Shown here piece after piece: positions 47,638 to 58,998 of a stretch of DNA of 64,000 nt. Location: positions 140,808,501 to 140,872,500 of the forward strand of contig CM071596.1 of assembly GCA_036435485.1 (NCBI GenBank), read 5' to 3'. Made by a program: the position numbers and the translations under genes. The notes under the pieces were generated by a model. That model saw only the letters and a program-made list of their open reading frames with translations. It was not told where the DNA came from and did not search any database. Numbering within the stretch: position 1 is the stretch's first letter; every line of letters begins with the position of its first letter. The DNA comes from Saposhnikovia divaricata. Taxonomy: Eukaryota > Streptophyta > Magnoliopsida > Apiales > Apiaceae.

Positions 47638-49227
47638 CTATTTCGTGTAAATTTCGGATGCATGAATTTCCAAGGATGATTGCAATACTAGTCTCCTTTC
47701 CCTTTCTTCGCTCTCGTAGTTACTTTTAACCTCCCTAAGATATTGTGCCTCCAAAGCCTTTTGGGAATTCTCAATGAATTCTTTCAAACCGGTAGATGCT
47801 TGCACATATTCATCAAAAAAGGCATTCATTGATTCGCTTCTAGAGGTAGTGATCATACCGGCGGCAAAATGCGACTTTGTGTAAGCACCAATCCATTGAT
47901 GTCTAATGCGATACATTTCATTTAACCAAACATGATCCTCAAGTTTGTACTTCTCGACCAATTCCACCCATCTACCTTCAAATTTCGTGGGTGACAACGA
48001 CTTGTACACACATGCATTAAAATCCGTTTTGAATTCCGGATATATGGTGTACAAACTAGATAACTTCTCGGGAAATTTACTACTTATATGCCATGTACAA
48101 TATAAGTGTTTTGTTTCGGGCATAACCGTGGCAATAGCATTTCCCAAAGCAATATCTTGATCAGTAATTATTGTAGTGGGAGGTTTGTTGTCAACGGCTT
48201 CCAACCAAGTTTCTAAAACCCATTGATAAGAAGTCTCAGTCTCATCTCTCATGAGTGCAAATCCAAACAAAATATTTTGGTAATGGTGGTTCACTCCCGT
48301 AATAGGTATGAAAGGCATACAATACCTATTCGTTCGATAAGTTGAATCGAACGTCACCACATCACCAAAATTCTTGTAAGCATTCATGCATCGAGGATCA
48401 ACCCACACCAAACCTTTAACACGATTCTCGTTATCCACATCCACTCGATAGAAGAAATGACCAAACGCATTCTCTTGTTGTAACTTTCGTAATAAGACCA
48501 AGCCACACTCCGCATCACCGGAATCAAACACTCGGTGCCGAATATACCGTATGACATTGCGTACATCTTGATTAGAAAACCCTAAATTTTCAATTCCTCC
48601 ACATGTCTCACCTAGATATTTCATCACTTTACTCGTCTCGATCCCCGATTTGTTAAACAACTCAATTAATGATCGGGTGATCGGATCGATATTGCGTGAT
48701 GTTTGAAAAAATTGTCTCTTATCTGGTGTTACCATGGCATGATTGTGTTTCAAATCAACCAAAGTTACCTTCCATTTGTTTACATTTACTAGGTGACATA
48801 CGTACATTCGAGCACGACAATTCGTTCGTGGATCTACATCCCTAATGCGTCGTTTTCCTTTATCAAGATAATCCGATTCCGGTGCTACTCTTCCACCCTT
48901 CTTACAAATAAACAAACGGGATGATGGATCATGACTCCGTTGATGTTTATGAGTATTCCTTATTATTATCTCGAATCCGACATTTCGACCATAATTTCTA
49001 TAAAAACTTTCTGCCTCATCTAATGTATCGAAAATCATTCCAACACAAGGCACAATCTTATTAACATCCGCAAATGTAAAATCACAATTTTCGTTTCCAA
49101 TATCCTCATCATCATGATTTTTTCCCATCCTAACATCCTCATCATCAACATTTTTTCCCATCCTAACATCCTCATCATCAACATTTTTTCCCATCCTAAC
49201 ATCCTCCTCATCATCAATTTTTTCCAT
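47638..49227 (-). CDS. FAR1-type MULE transposase, main part
   Basis: 529 codons. In order: an acidic N-terminal stretch with four tandem DEDVRMGKN-type units; a FAR1 DNA-binding domain (about residues 70-190: FYRNYGRNVGFEI..., NCRARMYV, LKHNHAMVTPDK); then the MULE DDE core (about 285-400: VVTFDSTYRTNRYCMPF, LFGFALMRDETETSYQW, IITDQDIALGNAI, HLYCTWHI). The Asp of TFDSTY and the Asp of ITDQD look like two of the catalytic residues. Family members act in the nucleus as transposases or, when domesticated (FHY3/FAR1), as transcription factors. Here neighbouring element features and damage favour a transposase. It ends in a TAG at 47638-47640, and its true N-terminus lies across the Sirevirus at 62690-62999. 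Confidence 0.88.
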   Translation of the reverse strand: MEKIDDEEDVRMGKNVDDEDVRMGKNVDDEDVRMGKNHDDEDIGNENCDFTFADVNKIVPCVGMIFDTLDEAESFYRNYGRNVGFEIIIRNTHKHQRSHDPSSRLFICKKGGRVAPESDYLDKGKRRIRDVDPRTNCRARMYVCHLVNVNKWKVTLVDLKHNHAMVTPDKRQFFQTSRNIDPITRSLIELFNKSGIETSKVMKYLGETCGGIENLGFSNQDVRNVIRYIRHRVFDSGDAECGLVLLRKLQQENAFGHFFYRVDVDNENRVKGLVWVDPRCMNAYKNFGDVVTFDSTYRTNRYCMPFIPITGVNHHYQNILFGFALMRDETETSYQWVLETWLEAVDNKPPTTIITDQDIALGNAIATVMPETKHLYCTWHISSKFPEKLSSLYTIYPEFKTDFNACVYKSLSPTKFEGRWVELVEKYKLEDHVWLNEMYRIRHQWIGAYTKSHFAAGMITTSRSESMNAFFDEYVQASTGLKEFIENSQKALEAQYLREVKSNYESEERERRLVLQSSLEIHASEIYTK

Positions 49228-49240
49228 CCTAATATCCTCA

Positions 49241-50596
49241 TGTTAGGTCCGATAATATTGTAGAAGGGGGGGTTGAATACAATCTTTACCTTTTTATCGA
49301 AATTTATCCTTTAAATTAAATTTGATAAAGACAAATTTATGTGCGGAATTATTTAACACAATTTTTCAAGTTGAATATAACTGTATATTAACTTGATGTG
49401 GTGTTACAAAATCAGTATAACAACTTATCAAGATGTTAATAACTAATTAGAAAATTCGACATGAACTTTTCTAATTTAGTTAATAATAATCAAGATAAGA
49501 ACTAGGAAACTTAATTCGCTAGTAGTACAAGAATCACAAATAAACAAGTTCTATTGGATAGAATATCACAAAGATGAAGAACTTGAATTTCTGGGAATTG
49601 TTTAAGCTTTGGTGTTCTTGAGAGAGAGAATTCTGTTCTTGATGAAATGTTTCTGCTGTATTTTCTCCGTTATAACTTAAACTGTTGTGTTCTGTTCTTT
49701 TATATTAGTAACAGGTCTTGCTGGCTTTCTGTAGGATATTTAACTGCTCCAGCATGACTTAAACTGCTTCCAAGACTTGATTTTCCTTCATTAAGACTTA
49801 CACAAACCTCCATTAAGACATAAAATGTGTCGGTATGACTTAACAGAAGTTCGGTAAGACTTACAACAGCTGGCAGAGGTCGGTAAGACTTAATCCAGGT
49901 CGGTAAGACTTAATCCTGAAAAGGCTCCTGGCGGTAAGACTTAAAATTAAGTCATACCGAATTTTCTTCTCCAAGACATAATCTATTTTTCTTTCTTTAA
50001 GTCATATTGATCCATTTAATTAATTAATGATTAACTAATTCATATTTAATTGATACAATAATTAATTTAATAAATTAATTAATTCTTCCAGAATTAATTC
50101 ATTTAATTAAATCAACTAAATGATTTATATCAATTATAAATGAATTTAATTAAATCAATAAATAATTAATTTAATTCTTACAAACCACTAAAGGTAGTAA
50201 AGAATTACCACTGATTTGTGTTGACGTTCGATGTACTATCTGGTTCATGAACGACTAACTTCAACGATGCTTCTTCACTTTTGACTTTAGATTGTGGTTT
50301 GTTTCTTCTCTCAATTCTCTTGTACTGTAACTGATCTTCAAACTATCACTCGAAAAATCTCTGTCACTGTTCAAATGAATCCATTAACTTCAATGCTGTA
50401 CTGGGGCTTGATCAGATAACTGAATCGTCTTCCAGTGTATGACATCAAAACTATAGATTGACTTTTCTTCTTTCTTCTGACAGATAATACTTCTTGAGAT
50501 TCCTGTGACAGTTCATATGTATATTTACTTATTACAATTTGGTTTAAGTTGATTAGGATCCTCTAACTACAAATAGGCTGAGTCATATGCCTTTCA
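49241..50596 (-). repeat. 3' LTR of Sirevirus
   Basis: 1,356 bp, TGTTAGGTCCGATAATATTG to CATATGCCTTTCA on the plus strand. It holds five TCGGTAAGACTTA-type units near 49850-49940, against three in the partner LTR. Confidence 0.93.
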
Positions 50597-50612
50597 ATCT
50601 CCCCCTATTTGT
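50597..50612 (-). promoter_or_regulatory. Polypurine tract of Sirevirus
   Basis: The minus strand ACAAATAGGGGGAGAT abuts the 3' LTR. Confidence 0.85.
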
Positions 50613-50860
50613 TTGTTAGACAATAACAAGCAAATTCCTAGAGGATACCTCAACTAATCCAACTTAACCAAATGAAAGATAAAACTTTAAATACTAAGTA
50701 AATATGAAAAAAATTTCTGGTTTATATTTAACATTTGCCAGATTCAAACATGAAAGATAAATACAAGATAGATGATCCTCTAGACTGATCATATGATATA
50801 AATTCCTATCAAGATTTATCTAGGCTCTAAAGATATAACATGTAGAGCAATTCTTTTTCT

Positions 50861-51730
50861 TCAGTTGTCTTCCCTTCTGAATTCTCCTTCTTCTGGCTCA
50901 TCTGTGACTTGAAGTTTCATGTGTAGATCAGAATCAACAAGACGTTCTCTTCTTGATGACAATCCTTGAGGTAAGACTAAAGGAATTCCAAGCTTCTTTC
51001 TCAGTTCACCTTGAAATTTCTTGTAATCTTTTATGTTCGTTTGTGCATAGGAACGAATGTGATCTGCAGCTATTACCTTTTCTTCAGTCAAGAATCCATG
51101 ATTTCTGAGAGGATATTCAGCATATACCAAGTGCTTTGCATGATGTTCGTATAACTCATCTGTCTGAAGATTGATTGAGTGAAGTACCTCTCCCTTAAGA
51201 AATTTTACTTGTGGAGGTTCCTTAATCACTTCTGGTCCAGCTCTTTCAGCAAATTCTTTGAACTTTTCATGTAACAACACACCTAGCTCAGAAGATGTTC
51301 TTACCTTAGGCCTAAGTACCCAAATCTCTGTCAATGATCTGTCATAAAAGAACTGAATAGATACTCTGAAAGTTCCAACTTTATGACAATCTACAAATAT
51401 TACCAGCTCATCAGATTTGGGTTCAAATGCAGTAGTTATCCTGATGACTTCTACCTGTAAGGCCTTTATATACATTTGATGAATTGGATTTGCCAATTTG
51501 AATTCCTCGAGAATTTGTCCAAGACGACGATCTTCATAATTAGAACTCTGAGGTGAATCAATTGCTCTTTGAGCACGTTCCCATTTGTCACCGCTCTTTA
51601 GTCTGATATATGTTTTTCTCTTCTCAACATTTATAGCATGTAAACGTTGTAATGCTTGCTGTTCAGCTTTCTGAAGTTCTTCATTTCGTGCAATTTGCTC
51701 TAATGATTTTTGAAGTTTTTCTTCTCTCAT
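50861..51730 (-). pseudogene. Sirevirus extra 3' coding region, C-terminal part
   Basis: 289 codons in the same frame as 52312-51770; the TAA at 51770-51772 between them is a nonsense codon. A coiled-coil-like Gln/Glu/Lys-rich start (LEQIARNEELQKAEQQALQ) is followed by a more globular part (VEVIRITTAFEPKSDELVIF, YDRSLTEIWVLRPKV). It ends with a polar tail EEGEFRREDN. I see no fusion peptide or clear transmembrane segment here. Function unknown; position matches the env-like frame of Sireviruses, but envelope function is not shown. Confidence 0.6.
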
Positions 51731-51769
51731 TTGAAAATTGGCTTCCCTTTGAGCAAATAATTCTTCAGA

Positions 51770-52656
51770 TTATTTCTCAGCTTGTTGAGCTTCAAATTCA
51801 GATATCACTGGTCCTTCATCTTCCCAGTGACTAAGATCAGGTTCAGGAAGTTCTTCACCTTGATCAGGGAATTCAAGATCAGCAAAAATATCGAAGTTAT
51901 CCGGTTCACCCGTGTAATAATAACCTTTCTTGTCTTGAATTTCTTCTTCAGTTTCTTCAACTACTTTCTTCCTCTTATCTTCACCTTGGTCAGATTTACC
52001 AGATTTTCCTTCTCCTCCCTCTCTTTCTTTAGTTTTATCTTGTGACCCCTTTGATTTCTCCCCCTTAGTTGAGGAATCCTCTACAGATTTATCAGTTTCC
52101 CCAGCTTCAGGATCTTGTTCATCATCATCACCATCCTTGCTTGTAAAGAATTCAATTTCTTCATTCATAGGTTTGCGACTTTGACTTACAAGAGTAAACA
52201 AATGTCTTAACCCTTTAGCCTGGTGTGCATTTTGCTTTTCGATCTGGTCCAGACGAGAATCAGTAGATTCCTGATTGTGCTGTACCTCTGACTGTAGATT
52301 ATCAACTTTCAAGGAAATCTCAGAATTAACATGTCTTGAGCAACAGTAATATCTCCAGATTCATCAAGTGCCTTTTCATGAGAGAGTTCGAGAGATTCTA
52401 TTTTCTTGGTGAAAGATGTCTTTAAGTAGTTAATGTCCTTCTTGATTACAGCAAGCTGACTGTTGACAGAGGTGGATGAAGAAGATCGCTCACCCACTTG
52501 TGCTCTAAGGATTTCTGTTTCAGCCTTGCTGACTGCAAGTTCTTTCTCTAAAGCAGTTATCTTTTCTAATAATGAGAGAGTGTATGTGTCAGTGTGTGCG
52601 CTCACCTGACGTTCACTTTGAGATCCACTCACCTGAAGTGCATGTGTTTCACTCAA
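51770..52656 (-). pseudogene. Sirevirus extra 3' coding region, coiled-coil part
   Basis: Two overlapping frames (52656-52309 and 52312-51770) offset by a frameshift. The first contains a heptad-like coiled coil (LLEKITALEKELAVSKAETE, then KDINYLKTSFTKKIESLELS). The second continues with a helix (LDQIEKQNAHQAKGLRHLF), a long acidic-basic low-complexity stretch (KEREGGEGKSGKSDQGEDKR) and an acidic segment DNFDIFADLEFPDQGEELP. It looks like a rod-like structural or adaptor protein. No enzyme motif. Confidence 0.6.
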
Positions 52657-52658
52657 TT

Positions 52659-54543
52659 TTATGGTATCCTCACATCACTCCTCTCAGATTCCTTAGCTGC
52701 TTCCAGATTTGTACCTGCATGTAAAATCACCCTAGCCTCCTCTGGGAAGGTCAGTGGTGGTGCAATGGGAGTTCGCAAATCCCTATCCTTAATCAAATCT
52801 ACTTGAACATTTGAAATTGTTGACTGAATTGCTTCAGTAGTAGATTGATCAAGTTGCCTTCTACCTTCTCCAGTCGAAACTGCGAGTGGAAAATCCCTTG
52901 TGGGAGCCAGGAGTGTTTGTCCTGGGAGGGGAGATGATGGTTCTATTAAAGTTGGCTGAGAACCAAGATTTCCCTCTAAAGCCTGTGAAGACTCTTCTAC
53001 CGTAACTATGGTAGGCACTGTCACATTTTCTACGTGCTCTCCTTGCAGTGTGTCCTGAGACTCATCTAAAGGTATGTCTCCCCCATTGTGAGTAATAAGG
53101 GAGGTGTGCTTGACTCACTACAAGGTGCCATGGCCCTATGGCGAATTTCAATAGAATCATCATGTTGAGAAGATGATTCTAGTAACTGTGTAACGGCCAT
53201 ATCAATTTCCATATCCTGTTGGGAGGATACAGACGGGCTTACAGTTGCCTCAGTTTGAGTTCTACTTTTCTTTTCTAGAGGCAGAGATGTGTGTTCACTC
53301 ATACTACCACTACTGATTCGACTTCTTTTGACTTGCAATTTCTTTCTGGAGTGAAAAGATATGAGTTTTGTTGGTTGAGTGTTTGGCTCTACGACCTTGG
53401 TTAGAGGTTGTGGTACTACAACCCCTTGGTCAGACCTACCAACCACTTGGGTTCCAGAAATAGATTGAGAAGTAGTAGTTTGAGGAACAGAAGGCATTAC
53501 CTGGTCAGCTGATTCTGCAACAGTCTCTGATAAGATGGGTTGATCTGATTCAGGTTCAGGGACAGATGCAGTTTCTTGCACTGGATGTTCAACAGCAAGT
53601 GCAGCTGGCTGAGGAACAATTTGCTGAGCAGGTTCAACTTGTTGATTGCCTTGATTTTCATTATCAACAAGTATGTTTTCCACTGGTGGTTCAGGGTTTT
53701 GTTCTGGTTGTTCAGGTTCTGGTACAGGTTCAATGACAGGTAGTTGTATATAGTTTGACATGTATTGGGTGACAACTACAGGTATGTTTGTGAATTTAGG
53801 CTTGTTGTTGTACTCAGTGAACAATCTGGTAGTAGGTTTACCTGACGCCAGTGATTCTCCTTCAGGAATTGGGCTTGGTTTTCTAGTTCCACAAGATGAT
53901 TAAAAATCAATGACAAGAATCTTGGATAATAACATGATACTTTATGTCCATTATCAAAATTCTTCTTTGCATTAATGATTCTTCTAACCATCGGAACACA
54001 CAGTAGTCTGCCAATATTAATTCTTCGGTTATGTGCCACTGCATATCCAATATGCTGCAAGAAAGGTGGTAATACCCCGAAGTTCCCTTTAGTAGAATTG
54101 GCAAAGACTCTACCTAATGTGTCAAACAGATAATCCCATTCCTGAACGAAGTTCTTTTTATTCCAGACAGTTTGATCAGGACTGTCTTGATAGAATACAC
54201 CATTTAAAAAATTTATCAATTCTTGATCTGATGGTAATTCTTCGAAATTATCAGTTGGAAAATTTAAGACCGTATTTATTGTATTTTCATTCACTATGTA
54301 CTGATTGTCTCCTACAGAGAAGACAAATGATCTGTTATCATTAGAAACGACAGCAGTAGTACACATGATTCGCAAAGGTTCAATCTTTAATGGAGCATCC
54401 AATCTCAAAGCATTGCGAACCAGTGAATTTTCATTTAAAAACCGAATCCACGGTCGAAAGCGTTCAACTGAACATTTTTCTAGATCAAAATAACCGATTA
54501 AATTATGTTTAATAATTTCAAATCGATCAGCCATTTTAATCAA
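52659..54543 (-). pseudogene. Sirevirus extra 3' coding region, N-terminal part
   Basis: Three overlapping or adjoining frames: 54543-53776, 53824-53066 and 53024-52659. The first (255 codons) starts ADRFEIIKHNLIGYFDLEKC after MIKM and is a globular, hydrophobic-patterned domain (WIRFLNENSLVRNALRLDAP, YIVNENTINTVLNFPTDNF, GVLPPFLQHIGYAVAHNRRI). The others are Pro/Glu/Gln-rich linkers (EPVPEPEQPEQNPEPPVEN). Frame changes near 53800 and 53050 are single-base shifts. Together with the two pieces downstream this would have encoded about 1,200 residues after pol. I do not recognise the globular domain beyond its recurrence in plant Sirevirus 3' frames, which is my recollection. Confidence 0.6.
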
Positions 54544-55719
54544 GATTTAATTTCCTTGAAAATTTCAGATTTTAAAAATTTATAATTTAAAAATTAATTT
54601 TTCGAATTAATAATTAATTAAAAATTCGAAATAATTAAAAGTTCTTCAAAAATTTTGAAAAATTCACACAATGATCCTTGTATACACACAAACACAAGTA
54701 TATTTTTAGTTTTGCAAGAATCGAAATCAGTTTTCCAGAAAAACATATCTTGAAATCGATTTTTCGAAAATAAAAACCTTTAAAAACTGAATAAAATCAC
54801 GATTTTAAACCACCAAAACGTAGATAAACATTCAAGGAATCCAAATATGTGGTTAGATCGTGAAAAAAATGAGTGATTCCGGTCGAAAATCGGGCAGAGG
54901 TTCGACAGTTGTGTGTGTGTATCGTATGTATATGTTCTTGTTCTCTAAGACTTAACTTGAGAGAGACTTAAAATGAAATTATGACTTAACTTAACTTAGC
55001 TACTATCTATATACTAACTGTCGAATAAGACTTAAAAAGAAAACTAATAAGACTTAACTACATTAAGACATAACTGAAATATATATATATTATACCCGAA
55101 TATGACTTAATATTAACAAGACTTAAAAAAAACTGTTACTATTAAGACTTAACTAAGTAAACTAAGACTTAAATTAAATAAGACTTAATCTAAAAATAGA
55201 AGAATAAGACTTTACTAATATACAGACTAGCGAATATGACTTAAATTTAAAAACTCGGTAAGACTTAACCTGTTTAAGTCATACCGATTTTAAATTAAGT
55301 CATATTGACTGTTTTTCCTAATTTTAAGTCATATTTACTTTAAACAATCATTAAAAACACAATAAAATATACAATTAACTTATAAAAATAATAAAAATAT
55401 TATAGAAAATTAAACAAATAATAAAATAACTATAAATACCATATGCTATCCTGTTAACGAGAACAACGCAATATTAACAGGACAAACATTACAAAACATA
55501 TGATAAATTAATTATTAAAATAGAAATAAATATCTACAAATATTCTAAAAATACAGAAGTATGAAGTATTAAATAATATGAATAAACAGAGTGAAAAATA
55601 ACTAAACAAGCAAGAAAATCAAATGGTAAAATAATTATACAAGTGATTTCAAACAACAAATATTCACAGAATAATCACTTGCAAAATTATTAAAGATCAA
55701 ATTTCAGATATTAACAGTA
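54544..55719 (-). other. Sirevirus spacer between pol and 3' frame
   Basis: Non-coding, A+T-rich. 54946-55330 is packed with copies of TAAGACTTAA and TATGACTTAA, including the hairpin-forming TCGGTAAGACTTAA / TTTAAGTCATACCGA pair at about 55256-55287. The same phrase occurs in both LTRs. Confidence 0.8.
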
Positions 55720-58620
55720 TTAATTACTAGGACTGTTTAACATACCGAATTCACCAACAATTCTAGTGAATGAGGATTCATTAAGCGACTTATTAAAAAT
55801 ATCTGCAGTTTGATCTCCAGAGCCTACAAATAGTAGTTCCACTGTACCATTCATTACATGCTCTCTTATAAAATGATACCTTATGTCAATGTGCTTTGTC
55901 CTTGAGTGCTGCACAGGATTGCTTGCGATTGCTATGGCACTTGTATTATCACATAAAATAGGAATATTTTCCAATACAATGCCATAGTCCATTAATTGAT
56001 TCCTTATCCATAAGATCTGAGCACAACAGCTTCCAGCAGCTATATATTCATCTTCGGCTGTAGAGTTGGAAACTGTTTGCTGTTTCTTACTGAACCAGGA
56101 TACCAATCTTCCACCTAGGTATTGACAACTCCCAGATGTACTTTTCCTGTCTACAACACTTCCTGCATAGTCAGAATCTGTATATCCAATTAAAGTAAAA
56201 CCAGATTCATTAGGGTACCAGATGCCTAAATTAGGCGTACCCTTTAGATATCTTAAGATTCTTTTGACAGCAGTGAGATGGATTTCTTTAGGGTTCGCTT
56301 GGAACCTTGCACACAAGCATGTGGCAAACATTATATCTGGTCTACTAGCAGTTAGGTAAAGCAATGAGCCAATCATACCTCTATAGCCTGTGATATCTAC
56401 CTTGGAAGAACTTTCACATAAACCAATTTTGACAGCTATAGTTGATGGTGTCTTTGCTGATGAGCACTCCTCCATGTGATATTTCTTGAGGAGCTCCTTA
56501 ATGTACTTGGATTGACAAATAAATATTCCATCTTGTCTCTGACTTATTTGTAATCCAAGAAAGAATTTCAGTTCTCCCATCATGCTCATTTCAAACCTAC
56601 CCTGCATTAACTTAGAAAACTTCTTGCACAGAAGCTCATTAGTAGACCCAAATATAATATCGTCCACATAGACTTGGACTAGTATTATATCATTCTTATG
56701 TCTTTTAGTGAAGAGCATTTTGTCTATGACACCTCTTATAAAACCATTTTCTAATAGAAATTCAGAGAGAGTGTCATACCATTTTCTTGGGGCTTGCTTA
56801 AGACCATAGATAGCTTTGTAAAGAAAGTAAACATAGTCCAGATGATCTTGATCTTCAAAACCAGGGGGCTGTTCTACATACACTTCTTCATCTAGCTTAC
56901 CATTCAGAAAGGCACTCTTGACATCCATTTGATAAACTTTGAATCTTGAATAGGATGCATATGCCAAGAATATTCTGATGGCCTCAAGTCTTGCCACTGG
57001 AGCATAGGTCTCGTCATAATCAATGCCTTCAGCTTGAGAATAACCTTTAGCTACCAGTCTTGCTTTGTTTCTTATCACAGTGCCATCTTCATTTAATTTG
57101 TTTCTGAATACCCATCTTGTGTCCACCATTTTTCTATCTTTAGGTCTGGGTACCAGCTTCCATACTTCTAGTTGCTTAAATTGATTGAGTTCATCTTGCA
57201 TAGCAATCACCCAATCAGGATCAGATAGAGCTTCTTCTACTTTCTTAGGTTCCATAACAGACAGGAACCCAGAATAGTTACATTGATTCTGATAAGCTCT
57301 TCTTGTTTTCACACCAACATCTGGATCACCAAGAATCAGCTCAAAAGGATGAGCTCTATTCCAAACAGTTTGTCTGGGAAGAATTGATCTTGACGATTCG
57401 CCTTGTTCTTCAGTATGATGTTGAGTATGACTTGTTGACCCTTCATTATCTCCCCCTGAGTTGTTGCCAGTTTGACTTATTGATGGTTCACGAGTATCAG
57501 TGGTGTCTTGAAAGTTATCATTGTTTTCACCAGCATCACCTTGATCATTACCACCAACATTTGGATTATTATTATCAGCAACAACGTCAGGTTGATTGTC
57601 ATCATCTGAATCTGAGTCTGACATATCATCAAACTTAAGCTTTTCAGATGGATCTTCATTTTGGATATTTGGGAGTTTTGTGTCATCAAATGTAACATTG
57701 ACACTTTCCATAGTTTTCTGTTGATCAATAAGATAAACCTTGTAGGCTCTTCTAGTATAACCAATAAATATTGCTTCATGTGCTTTTTCTTCAAATTTAC
57801 CACCTTGATCATCTCCTTCTTTCAGCACAAAGCATTTTGTCCCAAATACATGGAAGTACTTGAGAGTTGGTTTCTTGTCATGTAGAGCTTCATATGGTGT
57901 CTTCATTAAGTCTTTATTGATAAGTGTTCGATTCTGGGTATAGCATGCAGTGTTGACAGCTTCAGCGCAAAAGCTCAATGGAAGCCTTGATTCACTTAGC
58001 ATAGTACGTGCAGCTTCAATCAAGGTTCTATTCTTTCTTTCAACTACCCCATTTTGATGAGGAGTTCTGGGAGCCGAGTACTGTCTAGTTATACCCTTTT
58101 CAGTGCAAAAGTCATTCAGAACTGCATTCTTGAACTCAGTTCCGTTGTCTGACCTTATAGCTCTAACTGGATGATTAGAATCCAGCTCAATTAACTTAAT
58201 GTGATCAACTACCAGTTGTGGAGTTTCATCTTTTGAGTTTAGAAATAGTACCCATGTGAATTTTGAGAAATCATCAACAGTCACTAGAGCATATCTTTTT
58301 CTTGACATAGACATCACACTAACTGGACCAAACAAATCCATATGGAGAAGTTGTAATGGTTCAGTTATTGATGATATGTTAGTGCTCCTGTGAGTGGCCC
58401 TTTTTAACTTCCCTTTTTGACAAGCATCACATAGACCTTCCTGAGTAAATTCAATCGAAGGTAAACCTCTCACCAACTCTCTTTTCACTAGAGAATTCAT
58501 TGTTTTGAAGTTTAGGTGAGAAAGTCTCTTGTGCCATAACCAACTTTCATCAGTGGATGCCTTTGAATAAAAACATCTAATTTCTTCTGTGCTTCCAGAG
58601 TTCATATTGGCTATGTACAA
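55720..58620 (-). CDS. pol: Sirevirus Pol: integrase, reverse transcriptase, RNase H
   Basis: 966 codons; the frame begins at TTG just after an in-frame TGA, so it is a 3' part, not a natural start. Residues 30-67 form the integrase HHCC zinc site (H30, H35, C64, C67). The catalytic triad is D95 (LLHMDLFGPV), D158 (IRSDNGTEF) and E194 (HQNGVVERKNR), with the DD35E spacing. RT follows, including DTRWVFRNKLNEDGTVIRNK, KSAFLNGKLDEEVYVEQPPG and the active site YVDDIIFGST. RNase H shows YTDSDYAGS, STAEDEYIAAGS and CDNTSAIAIA. This frame is intact for about 2.9 kb, the best-preserved coding block in the window. The enzyme copies element RNA to DNA and inserts it in the nucleus. Confidence 0.95.
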   Translation of the reverse strand: MYIANMNSGSTEEIRCFYSKASTDESWLWHKRLSHLNFKTMNSLVKRELVRGLPSIEFTQEGLCDACQKGKLKRATHRSTNISSITEPLQLLHMDLFGPVSVMSMSRKRYALVTVDDFSKFTWVLFLNSKDETPQLVVDHIKLIELDSNHPVRAIRSDNGTEFKNAVLNDFCTEKGITRQYSAPRTPHQNGVVERKNRTLIEAARTMLSESRLPLSFCAEAVNTACYTQNRTLINKDLMKTPYEALHDKKPTLKYFHVFGTKCFVLKEGDDQGGKFEEKAHEAIFIGYTRRAYKVYLIDQQKTMESVNVTFDDTKLPNIQNEDPSEKLKFDDMSDSDSDDDNQPDVVADNNNPNVGGNDQGDAGENNDNFQDTTDTREPSISQTGNNSGGDNEGSTSHTQHHTEEQGESSRSILPRQTVWNRAHPFELILGDPDVGVKTRRAYQNQCNYSGFLSVMEPKKVEEALSDPDWVIAMQDELNQFKQLEVWKLVPRPKDRKMVDTRWVFRNKLNEDGTVIRNKARLVAKGYSQAEGIDYDETYAPVARLEAIRIFLAYASYSRFKVYQMDVKSAFLNGKLDEEVYVEQPPGFEDQDHLDYVYFLYKAIYGLKQAPRKWYDTLSEFLLENGFIRGVIDKMLFTKRHKNDIILVQVYVDDIIFGSTNELLCKKFSKLMQGRFEMSMMGELKFFLGLQISQRQDGIFICQSKYIKELLKKYHMEECSSAKTPSTIAVKIGLCESSSKVDITGYRGMIGSLLYLTASRPDIMFATCLCARFQANPKEIHLTAVKRILRYLKGTPNLGIWYPNESGFTLIGYTDSDYAGSVVDRKSTSGSCQYLGGRLVSWFSKKQQTVSNSTAEDEYIAAGSCCAQILWIRNQLMDYGIVLENIPILCDNTSAIAIASNPVQHSRTKHIDIRYHFIREHVMNGTVELLFVGSGDQTADIFNKSLNESSFTRIVGEFGMLNSPSN

Positions 58621-58623
58621 GTT

Positions 58624-58998
58624 TCATTTTCTTACTCCAGTCAACTGCGGCCTTTCATTTCTCTTGTGTGATATTAGACAATTCTTCTTGTTGAAATGAA
58701 CTTCATAACCTTTGTCACAGAATTGACTAATAATGAGCAAATTGTGCTCAAGGCCGTTCACAAAAGAGACATCTTCAACGATAACATTTCCAGCTTCTAA
58801 TCTGCCATATCCATCAGTTTTACCTTTGCTGTTATCTCCAAAGGTAACGACTGGGCCGGCCTTCTCCACCACATTTGTCAGCAGGGCTCTATCTCCGGTC
58901 ATATGCCTTGAACATCCACTGTCCAGAATCCACATGACTCGTTCAACCTGTTTCAAACCCTGCAATGACAAATTGGTTAGACTTTCTTCGGAACCCAA
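58624..58998 (-). pseudogene. pol: Sirevirus protease segment of Pol
   Basis: 125 codons with the aspartic protease signature WILDSGCSRHMTGD (DSG, copia form) at about residue 23 and LISHKRNERPQLTGVRK at the end. It overlaps the end of gag by 22 bases in another frame, which I take as a one-base frameshift in an originally continuous gag-pol frame. It is in frame with the integrase part downstream, separated by one TGA (58624-58626), probably a GGA-to-TGA change in the family phrase GVRKGNLY. Protease would cut Gag-Pol. Confidence 0.85.

Noticed and set aside
46912..49227. Host FAR1/FHY3 transcription factor gene
   Set aside because: Element-type edges, nonsense codon, palindrome and nested insertion fit a decayed MULE transposase better. 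Domestication cannot be fully excluded.
57303..57885. Antisense frames inside pol
   Set aside because: Shadow frames opposite a strong, domain-rich coding region.
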